This document shows, piece after piece, positions 16,477 through 24,776 of a stretch of DNA of 34,016 bases. Source of the stretch: Nitrospirota bacterium (GTDB lineage Bacteria; Nitrospirota; UBA9217). Made by a program: the position numbers and the translations under genes. The stretch lies in the NCBI GenBank assembly GCA_029858565.1, contig JAOUEV010000039.1, positions 1 to 34,016 on the forward strand. Direction: 5' to 3'. The notes under the pieces are model-generated. The model had not been told where the DNA came from and made no database searches. It saw only the letters and a list, made by a program, of their open reading frames with translations. How positions within the stretch are numbered: position 1 is the stretch's first letter; the number at the start of each line of letters is the position of its first letter.

Positions 16477-18378
16477 CTACCCGCGCAGGACCCGCTTGTC
16501 ACCGACGCGCTGGGTGAGCTTCTGGGAATCGAAGTACTCCAGCAGGGGAACAGCGAACTTGCGCGAGGTCTTCGCAATGTCCCGGAACTCGGCCACGGTG
16601 ATCTCCTTCTTCTCCTGCAGATGCTTTGCAAGATCGCCCCGCATCCGCTCCAGGGCTTCTCGGTCAAGGTAGATCGAATCGTTCACCCGGGCGATCCGGC
16701 CCTCATCAGCGAGCAGCCGGAGCAGGTCCCGGGCATCGCGGTCCGATATCTTGAACAGCTCAGGCAGCTCCTCGCGGACCGGAGGCTGAGAGCCGCCTTT
16801 TTTGATGGCATCAACGATCTTGTCCTTGATAGCTCCCTGGTCCTTGCCGATCGCGGCCCTGAATCCCGGCATCCTGAGCCTGGCTCCTTCGGCATCGAGC
16901 TGTTTCTTCTTGACCAGTCCCTCCACGGTCATGTTCAGCAGCTTGGGATGAAGCCTGAGCTTGAGCGTGCCTTTGAGCTCTTCCTTTTCCAGCCCTGGCT
17001 TGAGCGGATTGGCCTGGTGATAGTTGGCAACGGCCTGGAGTATCTTCTTCTCGAACTCGGCAAGATGGTTCATGTGCACGAACAGGTTGTCCACCCGGGC
17101 AAGGACCTTCTTCTGCACCAGCGAGGAAAGTGCGTTCAGGACCGCCTGCTTGTCAGCGGCGACCGTGCCGATGGCCTCGTTCTCTTCCATGCCCGCGAGC
17201 GCCCGGGACGCGATCAGCAGACCGAGCTTTTCGTCGAGCGTGCCTTGTGCAAGCACCGAGAGGTCCCTGACCGATTCGGCCATGGTGCGGGTCTTGTGCC
17301 TTCGGGGACGGGGATTCAGCACCATGCCGCCGCCCAGGGTCTCGACAGGTGAGTAAAAGCGGATGATGTACCGGTCGCCGTGCTGGATGATGACCGGCGA
17401 CTCAAGGCGGAACTGGACATAGCCTTCCTCGCCGGGTTTCAGTTCATTCACGCCGAGCACTGTTACGCGGCCGATGGCTTCCTGGGTGGTGTTGTAAAAG
17501 CGGACGCGCGTGCCCGTCTTGATGGTCCGGGCGGAACTTTTCAGCATGCTGAGCGAAGCATCGATGTTCCGGGTCGGCGCGTAGAAACCGCGGGTGACGA
17601 TGATGTCGCCGCGGGAGAGCTGGTCCTTTTCCACGCCCTGGAGGTTCACAGCCGTGCGCTGGCCCGCGACGGCGCGCTGGCTTGCCTTGCCGTGGGACTG
17701 GATCCCCCGGACCTTGGTCGTGATCCCCCGGGGGAGGATGTCCACTTCCTGGTCCTGGCTGATGGACCCGGAGTGGAGCGTGCCGGTGATCACGGTGCCG
17801 AAGCCCTTCATGGTGAAAACACGGTCTATGGGAAGGCGAAGAATGCCGTTCGACGACTTGGGAGCAACATCCTTGGCAAGCCTGTCCAGCTCCTGTTTCA
17901 GCGCGTCAAGGCCTTCAGCGGTCTTTGAGGAGACGGGGACGATCGGCGCTTTCTCAAGAAAGGTGCCTTTGACAAAGTCCCGGACCTCCTCCTGTACCAG
18001 GCCGAGCCATTCCTTGTCCACCATGTCCATCTTGGTCAGCGCGATAAGGCCCTGCTTGACCTGGAGAAGGTCGCAGATCGCGAGATGCTCGCGGGTCTGG
18101 GGCATGATGCTCTCGTCTGCGGCGATCACGAGCATCACAATGTCGATACCGCCGACGCCGGCAAGCATGTTCTTGATGAGCCCTTCATGACCGGGTACGT
18201 CAACGATGCCGAGCCGGTTGCCCGAGGGCAGGTCCAGGGACGCGAACCCGAGGTCAAGCGTGATTCCGCGCTCTTTCTCTTCCTTCAAACGGTCGGGATC
18301 AGTGCCGGTGAGTGCCTTGACAAGGCTGGATTTTCCGTGGTCGATGTGGCCGGCGGTGCCGAGGATGATGTATTTCAT
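16477..18378 (-). CDS. selB: Selenocysteine-specific elongation factor SelB
   Basis: GTPase that carries Sec-tRNA to UGA codons marked by a SECIS hairpin. At 633 aa it is close to E. coli SelB (614). The GTPase domain has G1 GHIDHGKSS, the RGITLDLGF switch, G3 DVPGHE and G4 TKMD. Two β-barrel domains follow, then about 250 residues of C-terminal winged-helix repeats that bind SECIS RNA ([22 protein letters not shown] is typical of the last). The start gives the family N-terminus [18 protein letters not shown], but no Shine-Dalgarno is present: the ATG follows a hairpin by a few bases. selA lies 75 bp upstream. No tRNA-Sec and no in-frame UGA selenoprotein was seen in the window. Confidence 0.97.
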   Translation of the reverse strand: MKYIILGTAGHIDHGKSSLVKALTGTDPDRLKEEKERGITLDLGFASLDLPSGNRLGIVDVPGHEGLIKNMLAGVGGIDIVMLVIAADESIMPQTREHLAICDLLQVKQGLIALTKMDMVDKEWLGLVQEEVRDFVKGTFLEKAPIVPVSSKTAEGLDALKQELDRLAKDVAPKSSNGILRLPIDRVFTMKGFGTVITGTLHSGSISQDQEVDILPRGITTKVRGIQSHGKASQRAVAGQRTAVNLQGVEKDQLSRGDIIVTRGFYAPTRNIDASLSMLKSSARTIKTGTRVRFYNTTQEAIGRVTVLGVNELKPGEEGYVQFRLESPVIIQHGDRYIIRFYSPVETLGGGMVLNPRPRRHKTRTMAESVRDLSVLAQGTLDEKLGLLIASRALAGMEENEAIGTVAADKQAVLNALSSLVQKKVLARVDNLFVHMNHLAEFEKKILQAVANYHQANPLKPGLEKEELKGTLKLRLHPKLLNMTVEGLVKKKQLDAEGARLRMPGFRAAIGKDQGAIKDKIVDAIKKGGSQPPVREELPELFKISDRDARDLLRLLADEGRIARVNDSIYLDREALERMRGDLAKHLQEKKEITVAEFRDIAKTSRKFAVPLLEYFDSQKLTQRVGDKRVLRG

Positions 18379-18383
18379 AGGTT

Positions 18384-18459
18384 CGGTAGCCAGGGTCCTG
18401 TAGTCGGTGTGAAAAGACGAGATAGTTGTTTGTCGGATCTGAAGTTGACCAGGCTACCG
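18384..18459 (-). promoter_or_regulatory. Hairpin across the selA-selB junction
   Basis: CGGTAGCC (18384-18391) and GGCTACCG (18452-18459) are exact inverted repeats; a further 4 bp (18394-18397 with 18447-18450) can pair after a small internal loop. In the mRNA the first arm contains the selA stop codon and the second ends five bases before the selB ATG. This could control selB translation. Confidence 0.45.
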
Positions 18460-19875
18460 GACGAGGGTCGCCGGGTCCTGCAGTATCTTTCCCATGGATT
18501 CCACGATCTTCCCGATCTCGCTGTCGTTCAGGGTCCGGGGATCGAAAAGCACCATGCCTTCCTTTATACGCGTGATCACGGCAGGGGAGCCGAGCCGGAG
18601 CCGCGATTCCATTTCATTTGCGCTCAATGTCTTATGGCTGACAGCGACCACCCGGGTCGGCAGTTTGCCCGTGGGAAGAGCGCCGCCGCCGGTCTGGGAC
18701 AGATCATCGTGGATCGAAACAGCCAGGCCGGGCATGGACAGACCATTGATTCCAGCGGCAAGCAGGTCCGCTTTGCGCTGGACCTCGGCGAGCGGCTGGG
18801 TAAGCATCCAGAGCGTGGGAATGTCCCGTGTTGCCTTTTCCATGTCCAGGTACTGGCCGAGCGTCGCTTCCAGGGCCGCAAGCGTCATTTTATCGATCCT
18901 GAGCGCCCTGGCAAGGGGATTTGAGCGTATGGCGTCGAGATGCTTCTTTCCTCCCAGGATCATGCCGGCCTGGGGACCGCCCAGAAGTTTGTCTCCGCTG
19001 AAGGTGAGGACATCTACACCAGCGTCCATTGCCTGCCTGACCGTAGGTTCGTCGCCGATGCCGTAGGACGCCAAGTCGAGCAAACTGCCGCTTCCAAGGT
19101 CCCACATCACCGGGATGTTCTTCTTTTTGCCGAGACCGGCAAGCTCCGCCGGTGTTACTTCCTTCGTGAACCCGACGATCTTGTAGTTGCTCGTGTGGAC
19201 CTTGAGCAGCAGGCCGGTGTTCTCGTTGATGGCCTTCTCGTAGTCTTTCAGGTGGGTCTTGTTCGTGGCGCCTACCTCGCGGAGGATGGCGCCGCTGCGC
19301 TCCATTACCTCGGGAACGCGGAAGGAACCGCCGATCTCGACCAGTTCGCCCCGCGAAACGATGACCTCTTTGCCACGCGCAAGGGTGTTCAGGCAGAGCA
19401 GAACCGCAGCCGCGTTGTTGTTCACCGCGGTAGCTGCTTCGGATCCGGTCAGCCTGGAAAGGATGCCCTCGATGTGCGTATGGCGCTTGCCGCGCTCTCC
19501 TGCGGAAATGTCATATTCAAGGTTCGAATAGCTGCGATTGACGGCTATGATCCTTTCGATCGCGGCTTCCGAAAGAATGGACCTGCCAAGGTTGGTGTGC
19601 ACCACAACGCCGGTTGCGTTGATGAGGGGGCGGAGGCTCGGTTCCATCAGGCGGGCAAGGATCTCTTCAGCATGCGAGACGATTCCGGAGACCGGGATCT
19701 CCCGGTCCTGGCCGCTCTTGCCGGCGCTCTCCAGGATCGATTTCCGCCTGCTGTCCAGCGCCTTTCTGATGGCCTCAAGAACGAGCACGCGCGGATGGGT
19801 TTCGAGGAGGTGCCTGATCCGGTCATGCTTCAGGAGTTCATCGACAGAGGGCAATTGCCGCAGGAGCTCTTTCAT
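18454..19875 (-). CDS. selA: L-seryl-tRNA(Sec) selenium transferase SelA
   Basis: PLP enzyme that turns Ser-tRNA(Sec) into Sec-tRNA(Sec) with selenophosphate. The frame is open far upstream, but the start MKELLRQLPSVDELL at 19875 gives 473 aa (E. coli 463) and matches the family N-terminus. It places the PLP lysine in FSGDKLLGGPQAG at Lys296, next to E. coli Lys295. Other family segments: RPLINATGVVVHTNLGR, RGELVEIGGSFRVPEVM, LREVGATNKTH, and LLKVHTSNYKIVGF. The ribosome site is weak. It is the first gene of a selA-selB group and is divergent from the metallophosphoesterase gene (117 bp between starts). The organism therefore makes selenoproteins. Confidence 0.97.
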   Translation of the reverse strand: MKELLRQLPSVDELLKHDRIRHLLETHPRVLVLEAIRKALDSRRKSILESAGKSGQDREIPVSGIVSHAEEILARLMEPSLRPLINATGVVVHTNLGRSILSEAAIERIIAVNRSYSNLEYDISAGERGKRHTHIEGILSRLTGSEAATAVNNNAAAVLLCLNTLARGKEVIVSRGELVEIGGSFRVPEVMERSGAILREVGATNKTHLKDYEKAINENTGLLLKVHTSNYKIVGFTKEVTPAELAGLGKKKNIPVMWDLGSGSLLDLASYGIGDEPTVRQAMDAGVDVLTFSGDKLLGGPQAGMILGGKKHLDAIRSNPLARALRIDKMTLAALEATLGQYLDMEKATRDIPTLWMLTQPLAEVQRKADLLAAGINGLSMPGLAVSIHDDLSQTGGGALPTGKLPTRVVAVSHKTLSANEMESRLRLGSPAVITRIKEGMVLFDPRTLNDSEIGKIVESMGKILQDPATLVR

Positions 19876-19992
19876 GACCGTAACATAGCATAGAAAGCGG
19901 CTGATATCAACAGGTTCATGAGAAAGCGTCACCTGTCCAGTGATGCTCTTTCCCTTGACAGGGGGGAATGGATATGTCACTGTGTCTCTACC

Positions 19993-21009
19993 ATGAACAG
20001 GCGTGAATTCATCAGGAACCTGACGATCGCGGGAGCCGCGGCTGCAACTCCGCTCCTGGGAGATCGGTTCATCCCTTTTGCGGAAGCAGCCGACATCCCG
20101 ACGTTCAGCTTTGCCCACATAACAGACCTGCATCTTGATGTGAAAGGGGTGAGCAACTGGCAGCACAGGGAGAAGAGCGTGCCGCTGTTCATTGATACGC
20201 TCAGACAACTGGGCCGTCTGCCGCAGCTCAAGTTCGTTATTTTCGGCGGCGATCAGATCCACGCCGGGCCCCATGATCGCGAATCGCTCTATGTGTTCAA
20301 TGAATGGTCAAAGCAGCTGGCAGTGCCCTATTACATCCTGCTCGGGAACATGGAAGTGTCGCCTGTCGCAGGCGTCTCAACGCTGACAACAGAGGATTAC
20401 CTTTCGGCCTGGAGGGGCCGCGGCGTGGCGCCCGGCAGGACCTCCTGGACAGCTGACCCCGTGAGCACGGTACGGGTGATAGGGTTCGATGTGACCGTGG
20501 AAGGGAGGCCCTACGGCGAAGCGGGACCGGAGCGTCTTGCCTGGCTCAGGAAACAGCTGAGGGCGGCGAAAAAGAAGAAGCTGGTGATCCTTGCGACCCA
20601 TCAATTGCTGCTGCCGACCACGCCCCGGGATACCATGCCGGAATGGTCCCTCTGGATGGTCCGCAACCATGCTGTGGTGCGGGAACTGCTGGAACAGCAT
20701 CCCAATGTGCGGCTCGTGGTCTCAGGTCATCATCACGCGACCAAGGTGGATACGGTGAACGGAGTCACCTACGCGGCCGATCCATCGACCGTGACCTACC
20801 CATGCGCCTTCAGGCTTTTTTCCGTGACCCCCCAGGGCATCGCGATCCGCAGCGTGGGACTGGACGAACGTGCCGCGGTCAGTAAGGCCAGGGAACTGCT
20901 GCTCGCCGACCCCTATGCCCGCCTCTATGATCCCCAGCAGCCGGAGAACGTCCTGTCCTACAGTATCGGCTTGACAGAGCAGGACCGGGAGTCGCTCATA
21001 CCCCTCTGA
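19993..21009 (+). CDS. Tat-exported metallophosphoesterase with altered GNH motif
   Basis: 338 aa from the ATG at 19993; the frame is open upstream, but this start gives a typical Tat signal, NRREFIRNLTIAGAAAA, with likely cleavage after AEA near residue 35. The calcineurin-like domain shows Asp-x-His (HITDLHLD; Asp45, His47), GGDQ, and the late GHxH site (SGHHHA). The third block, normally Gly-Asn-His-Asp/Glu, reads GNME, so the usual catalytic His is Met120. The dimetal ligands otherwise appear complete. Folded, cofactor-loaded export by Tat fits a metal enzyme. The substrate may be a phosphodiester or phosphomonoester; it cannot be told from sequence. Confidence 0.86.
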   Translation: MNRREFIRNLTIAGAAAATPLLGDRFIPFAEAADIPTFSFAHITDLHLDVKGVSNWQHREKSVPLFIDTLRQLGRLPQLKFVIFGGDQIHAGPHDRESLYVFNEWSKQLAVPYYILLGNMEVSPVAGVSTLTTEDYLSAWRGRGVAPGRTSWTADPVSTVRVIGFDVTVEGRPYGEAGPERLAWLRKQLRAAKKKKLVILATHQLLLPTTPRDTMPEWSLWMVRNHAVVRELLEQHPNVRLVVSGHHHATKVDTVNGVTYAADPSTVTYPCAFRLFSVTPQGIAIRSVGLDERAAVSKARELLLADPYARLYDPQQPENVLSYSIGLTEQDRESLIPL

Positions 21010-21067
21010 CAGCGCACCGCATATTTTTCACCATCCAGCGCCTCCGCAGCTCGCCAAACACCGGTGA

Positions 21068-22045
21068 TCAGAAAACGATCCACGATCCAGCCAGGAAGAG
21101 TCCCACCATCACCAGCCACCCGAGAAATACGATTAACACAGGTTTCAATCCAACGTCAAAGATCGATTCAAGCTCTATGGAGAGGCCGATGCCGGCCAAT
21201 GCGACGGAAAAGACAAATGTCGCGAAGGGGCCGGCAAAGGACCTGAATGCATCCGCTCCGGGCACGAAATTCACAATTAGCGCCATCACAAGGGACCAGA
21301 TCAGGTACCAGGGGATCGGATTGCGCTGTGCGCCGCGGTCGGCCAGGAACGAAAAGGCGATCGCCACCGGCAGAAGCGCTCCCACGCGAAGCAGTTTGAC
21401 GGGAAGCGCGATCTCCATGGCCTCCCTGCTGATCAGCGATGCCGCGGCCTTGACCTGTCCCACCTGAAAGAGCGTGGAACCGCACAAAAGCGCATAGGTG
21501 TGATCGGACAGGGAGAACAGTTCCTGGAGAAGGGGGTAGGCGATCACGCCGGAAAGGCCGAGCACCGTGATGGACAGCAAAGCCACCGAAGTGTCCTCTT
21601 TCCTGGCCTTGAGGACCGGCGACAGGACCACGATCGCCGAGGCTCCGCAGATCGAAGAGCCGGCGGCAAGCAGCAGGCCCAGGTTCCTGTCTATCCCGAA
21701 CCGCTTCGAAAGCTGCGTGACAGCGGCCAATGTCGCCAGGACCATGAGGATGACGTAAATGACCGGCGCGATGCCGAGACGTCCGAGCGGACGGATATCC
21801 ATCTGCGATCCATAGAGAATAATACCCAGGGGGATGATGTACCGGTGGGAAAGTACGACCCCGGCGAAAAGCGCCGGGGTCGGGCCGGCAAGATTGCCGA
21901 TGATCATGCTGATCAGCATCGACAGGACAAGAGGATCGAGCGCATGGTTGCCCATAGAGAGAAGGAAGGAAACGGTCGCGATCAGGACCGCTGTGCCCAG
22001 TCCGGGCAGGGGAGACAAAGCGGGCTTCTCCGGCATGTCCTGCAT
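21068..22045 (-). CDS. YeiH-family (UPF0324) putative sulfate exporter
   Basis: 325 aa integral membrane protein of the YeiH/PSE family with about ten hydrophobic segments. Family features: LSMLISMIIGN near the N-terminus, the IIPLGIILYGSQM segment, LLLAAGSSICGASAIVVLSPVLKA (a conserved re-entrant-like region), and FQVGQVKAAA. AGGAGG stands nine bases before the ATG. Export of sulfate or another anion is the family's annotated role but is weakly supported by experiment. It lies 51 bp after rnr on the same strand and may be the last gene of a thioesterase-rnr-yeiH unit; it converges with the metallophosphoesterase gene. Confidence 0.87.
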   Translation of the reverse strand: MQDMPEKPALSPLPGLGTAVLIATVSFLLSMGNHALDPLVLSMLISMIIGNLAGPTPALFAGVVLSHRYIIPLGIILYGSQMDIRPLGRLGIAPVIYVILMVLATLAAVTQLSKRFGIDRNLGLLLAAGSSICGASAIVVLSPVLKARKEDTSVALLSITVLGLSGVIAYPLLQELFSLSDHTYALLCGSTLFQVGQVKAAASLISREAMEIALPVKLLRVGALLPVAIAFSFLADRGAQRNPIPWYLIWSLVMALIVNFVPGADAFRSFAGPFATFVFSVALAGIGLSIELESIFDVGLKPVLIVFLGWLVMVGLFLAGSWIVF

Positions 22046-22096
22046 GGTTCCCGACCTCCTGGTGCTGCCCCGGCCGGCGGCGCGTCCGCGGGCAGA

Positions 22097-24241
22097 TCAT
22101 TCGCTCATGAGGGAAAAATCGATACGCTTCCGGTCTCGATCAACGCGATCGACCCTGATCGTCACGCTGTCGCCTATGCGGAAAACGCGTTTCTTCCGTT
22201 CGCCGCGCAGGCAGTGGCGGTTCTCGATGTAGTGGTAGTAGTCGTCGGTCAGCGTTGAAACGTGCACGAGACCCTCGACATAGAGGTTCTTGAGCTGAAT
22301 AAAGAGCCCGAATGCCGTTACCCCGGTGATCACGCCTTCGTAGACCTCGCCCAGTTTGTCCTCCATGAATCGGACCTTGAGCATGGCGACCACGTCGCGC
22401 TCCGCCTCCATGGCAACGCGTTCCCGCCTGGAACAGTGCTCGGCGGCTCCGGACAGATATTCGGCGAGCTTGTCTGTCTCAGCTTCATCACGGTACCCGT
22501 TACGGAAGAGCGCCTTCAGAATGCGATGGACGATCAGGTCCGGATAGCGGCGGATCGGCGAGGTGAAGTGCGTATAGGTCTCGGCGGCCAGGCCGAAATG
22601 GCCCGCGTTCTCATCGGCATAGCGGGCCTGTTTCATGGTGCGCAGGACAACGGTGTTCACGATCGCTTCCTCGGGGCTGCCCTTGACCGACTGCACGGCC
22701 CGCTGGATATGAGTTGATTTCATCTTGTCTGCCGGGGGGAGCGTGATGCCGATGGTCGCCAGGAACTCCGCGAGGTCAGCGAGCTTTTCCTCGGAAGGTT
22801 CCTCGTGAACGCGATAGATGAACGGTATCTCCAGTCCTTCCACATGACCAGCCACGGTCTCATTGGCCGCAAGCATGAATTCCTCGATGATCTGGTGGGC
22901 GATGTTCCGCTCGGAACGGACGATGTCGGTCATCTGGCCCTGCAGGTTCAGGATGATCTCCGGTTCGGGAAGGTCGAAATCGATGCTGCCCCGCTTGGTC
23001 CGTTTTACCCTGAGGGCTTCCATGAGCTCGGCCATGAGCTCGAACTGGGGGAGAAGGTGTTCATACCGTCCGCGCACGTCCCGGTCCCGGTCGGTCAGGA
23101 TCCTGCGCACGTCGGTATAGGTCATGCGCTCATTGCTCTTGATGACGCTTTCGTACAGATCGTACCGCTTGACCGCGCCTGACGGGTCGATGTCCATCTC
23201 CGCGGTGAGCGTGAGGCGCTCCACCTTGGGATTGAGGCTGCAGATGCCGTTCGAAAGCTCCTCCGGCAGCATGGGAATGGCGCGGTCCGGAAGGTACACG
23301 CTGGTGCCGCGAAGGTAGGCCTCCTGGTCCAGGAACGAGCCCTCGGTCACATACTGCGCCACATCGGCGATATGGACCCAGAGCTTCCATCCGCCACGGA
23401 TCTTCTCGATGGAGACCGCGTCGTCGAAGTCCCTGGCCTTTTCCCCGTCGATCGTCACCGTGGGAAGGTCCCGGAGGTCGCGCCGTCCCTTGCGCAGGGC
23501 AGGGGTGACCTCCCGGGGAACCGCGCTTGCCTCTTCCCTGCAGGCGGGAGAAAAGGCCACGGGAAGTTCATGCTCCTCGATGATCAGGTCTGCTTCGATG
23601 CCCGGGTCCCCGGGCCGGCCGATGACCTTGGCGATCCTGCCTTCGGCTGGCCTGCCGCGCAAGGGATAGGTCAGTATCTCCGCGGAAACGATGTCCCCGG
23701 GCTTTGCCGCGCCCACATGCTCCGCCGCGATGAAAAGGTCCTGCATCAGGCGCTGGTCAGAAGGCGTGACAAAACCGTGCCGCTCAGTTTTGAGCGCTGA
23801 AAGCTCGAACACTCCCACGACCCTTGTGTGGGAACGCTCCAGGATGCGGATGATGGACCCCTCGCGCTTGCCTGTGGCCTTTTTCCTGCCCGCCGGCGGG
23901 TTGACCCGCACCATCACCTTGTCGCCGTCCATGGCGTCGAGCCGCGCGGCCGCGGGAATGTAAACGTCGGTCTTGCCCTTTTTCTCGGGAAGCAGGAACC
24001 CGAAGCCCGCGGAGTGGGCCTGGAACGTGCCGGTCTCAAGGTCCATTTTCTCCGGCGTGCCGAACCGGTTTCCCCGCGTGCGGACGATGGCGCCTTCGGT
24101 GACCAGTTCGCCCAGGAGATGCTTGAGCACCTTGCGGTCCGCCGTGGTGACCTTGAAGAGACGCATGAGCTCCCTGACCAGCAGGGGCCTGCCGGAGCGG
24201 GTCTGGAAGAACTTGAGGATGTCTTTTTTCGAAAGGTTCAT
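22097..24241 (-). CDS. rnr: Ribonuclease R
   Basis: Processive 3'-5' exoribonuclease of the RNB (RNase II) family that degrades structured RNA. 714 aa (E. coli 813). Order of domains: N-terminal winged-helix (KKDILKFFQTRSGRPLLVREL), two cold-shock OB domains (FGFLLPEKKGKTDVYIP in the first), the RNB catalytic domain with DGEKARDFDDAVSIEK, whose Asp cluster binds Mg, then VHIADVAQYV, LPDRAIPMLPEELSNGICSL and FTSPIRRYPDLIVHR, and a C-terminal S1 domain (GVITGVTAFGLFIQLKNLYVEGLVHVSTL). It ends without the long Lys-rich tail of E. coli RNase R. The thioesterase gene lies 58 bp upstream. Confidence 0.96.
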   Translation of the reverse strand: MNLSKKDILKFFQTRSGRPLLVRELMRLFKVTTADRKVLKHLLGELVTEGAIVRTRGNRFGTPEKMDLETGTFQAHSAGFGFLLPEKKGKTDVYIPAAARLDAMDGDKVMVRVNPPAGRKKATGKREGSIIRILERSHTRVVGVFELSALKTERHGFVTPSDQRLMQDLFIAAEHVGAAKPGDIVSAEILTYPLRGRPAEGRIAKVIGRPGDPGIEADLIIEEHELPVAFSPACREEASAVPREVTPALRKGRRDLRDLPTVTIDGEKARDFDDAVSIEKIRGGWKLWVHIADVAQYVTEGSFLDQEAYLRGTSVYLPDRAIPMLPEELSNGICSLNPKVERLTLTAEMDIDPSGAVKRYDLYESVIKSNERMTYTDVRRILTDRDRDVRGRYEHLLPQFELMAELMEALRVKRTKRGSIDFDLPEPEIILNLQGQMTDIVRSERNIAHQIIEEFMLAANETVAGHVEGLEIPFIYRVHEEPSEEKLADLAEFLATIGITLPPADKMKSTHIQRAVQSVKGSPEEAIVNTVVLRTMKQARYADENAGHFGLAAETYTHFTSPIRRYPDLIVHRILKALFRNGYRDEAETDKLAEYLSGAAEHCSRRERVAMEAERDVVAMLKVRFMEDKLGEVYEGVITGVTAFGLFIQLKNLYVEGLVHVSTLTDDYYHYIENRHCLRGERKKRVFRIGDSVTIRVDRVDRDRKRIDFSLMSE

Positions 24242-24299
24242 GAGATTGTTGTACCGCGCTTTCTTTACGTAGATGCATTATTCACTGATTTTGTAGAAG

Positions 24300-24695
24300 C
24301 TATTTTATCCGCAGCAGCTTACCTGTTGCCTCGCTGATCACGACCGGCCCGCGGGATATTGTTGCCTCGGTCTCGATCAACCGCTTCGTCTCGCTGAGGA
24401 TGCGGGCGGTCACGGAGAGCTCGTCGCCGGGTGCGGCAGGGGCCTTGAACTTCACCGTGATCTCCGCGCTCACCGCGGGGATGCCGCAGTGCCGGGCCAA
24501 CTTGACCATGGCCTCGTCAAGGACCGCGGCGATGACGCCGCCGTGGATGACGTTCTCGAATCCCTCGTGCTCTTTGCGCGCCTGGAATATGCCGGACGCA
24601 GTCCGGCCGGCCTTGTTGAGCTCGAAACGCACTTTGAGGCCGAGGGGGTTGTCGTTGCCGCAGACAAAACAGTTCTTCGTGTCGCGAAGATCCAT
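24300..24695 (-). CDS. Hotdog-fold thioesterase (PaaI/4HBT family)
   Basis: 131 aa acyl-CoA thioesterase-like protein. The N-terminal NCFVCGNDNPLGLKVRF is typical of a PaaI subgroup, and the central HGGVIAAVLDEAM helix carries the His-Gly-Gly and acidic residue that shape the active site of the hotdog fold. VSAEITVKFKAPAAPGDELSV is the long β-strand region. GGAG precedes the ATG. It is divergent from glnE and probably leads a unit with rnr. The acyl substrate is unknown. Confidence 0.88.
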   Translation of the reverse strand: MDLRDTKNCFVCGNDNPLGLKVRFELNKAGRTASGIFQARKEHEGFENVIHGGVIAAVLDEAMVKLARHCGIPAVSAEITVKFKAPAAPGDELSVTARILSETKRLIETEATISRGPVVISEATGKLLRIK

Positions 24696-24740
24696 GGTTC
24701 TCCGTTAGGGGATCAGGCAGGACCGTCCAACTTCAATTCC

Positions 24741-24769
24741 TTGTGTCTCTCAGGTGATGCAAGTATAAT
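24741..24769 (+). promoter_or_regulatory. glnE promoter with perfect -10 just before the start
   Basis: TATAAT (24764-24769) with TTGTGT (24741-24746; 3 of 6) 17 bp upstream. The expected first base of the RNA, 6-8 bases after the -10, falls at or beside the GTG start at 24777. Confidence 0.5.
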
Positions 24770-24776
24770 ATAAAAC

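Noticed and set aside
18378-18454. tRNA-Sec gene between selA and selB
   Set aside because: The inverted repeat resembles an acceptor stem in size only; no T-loop, long variable arm or UCA anticodon in place.
18940-19893. Long + strand frame (317 codons) opposite selA
   Set aside because: Shadow of the selA coding strand, with no recognisable domain and no ribosome site.
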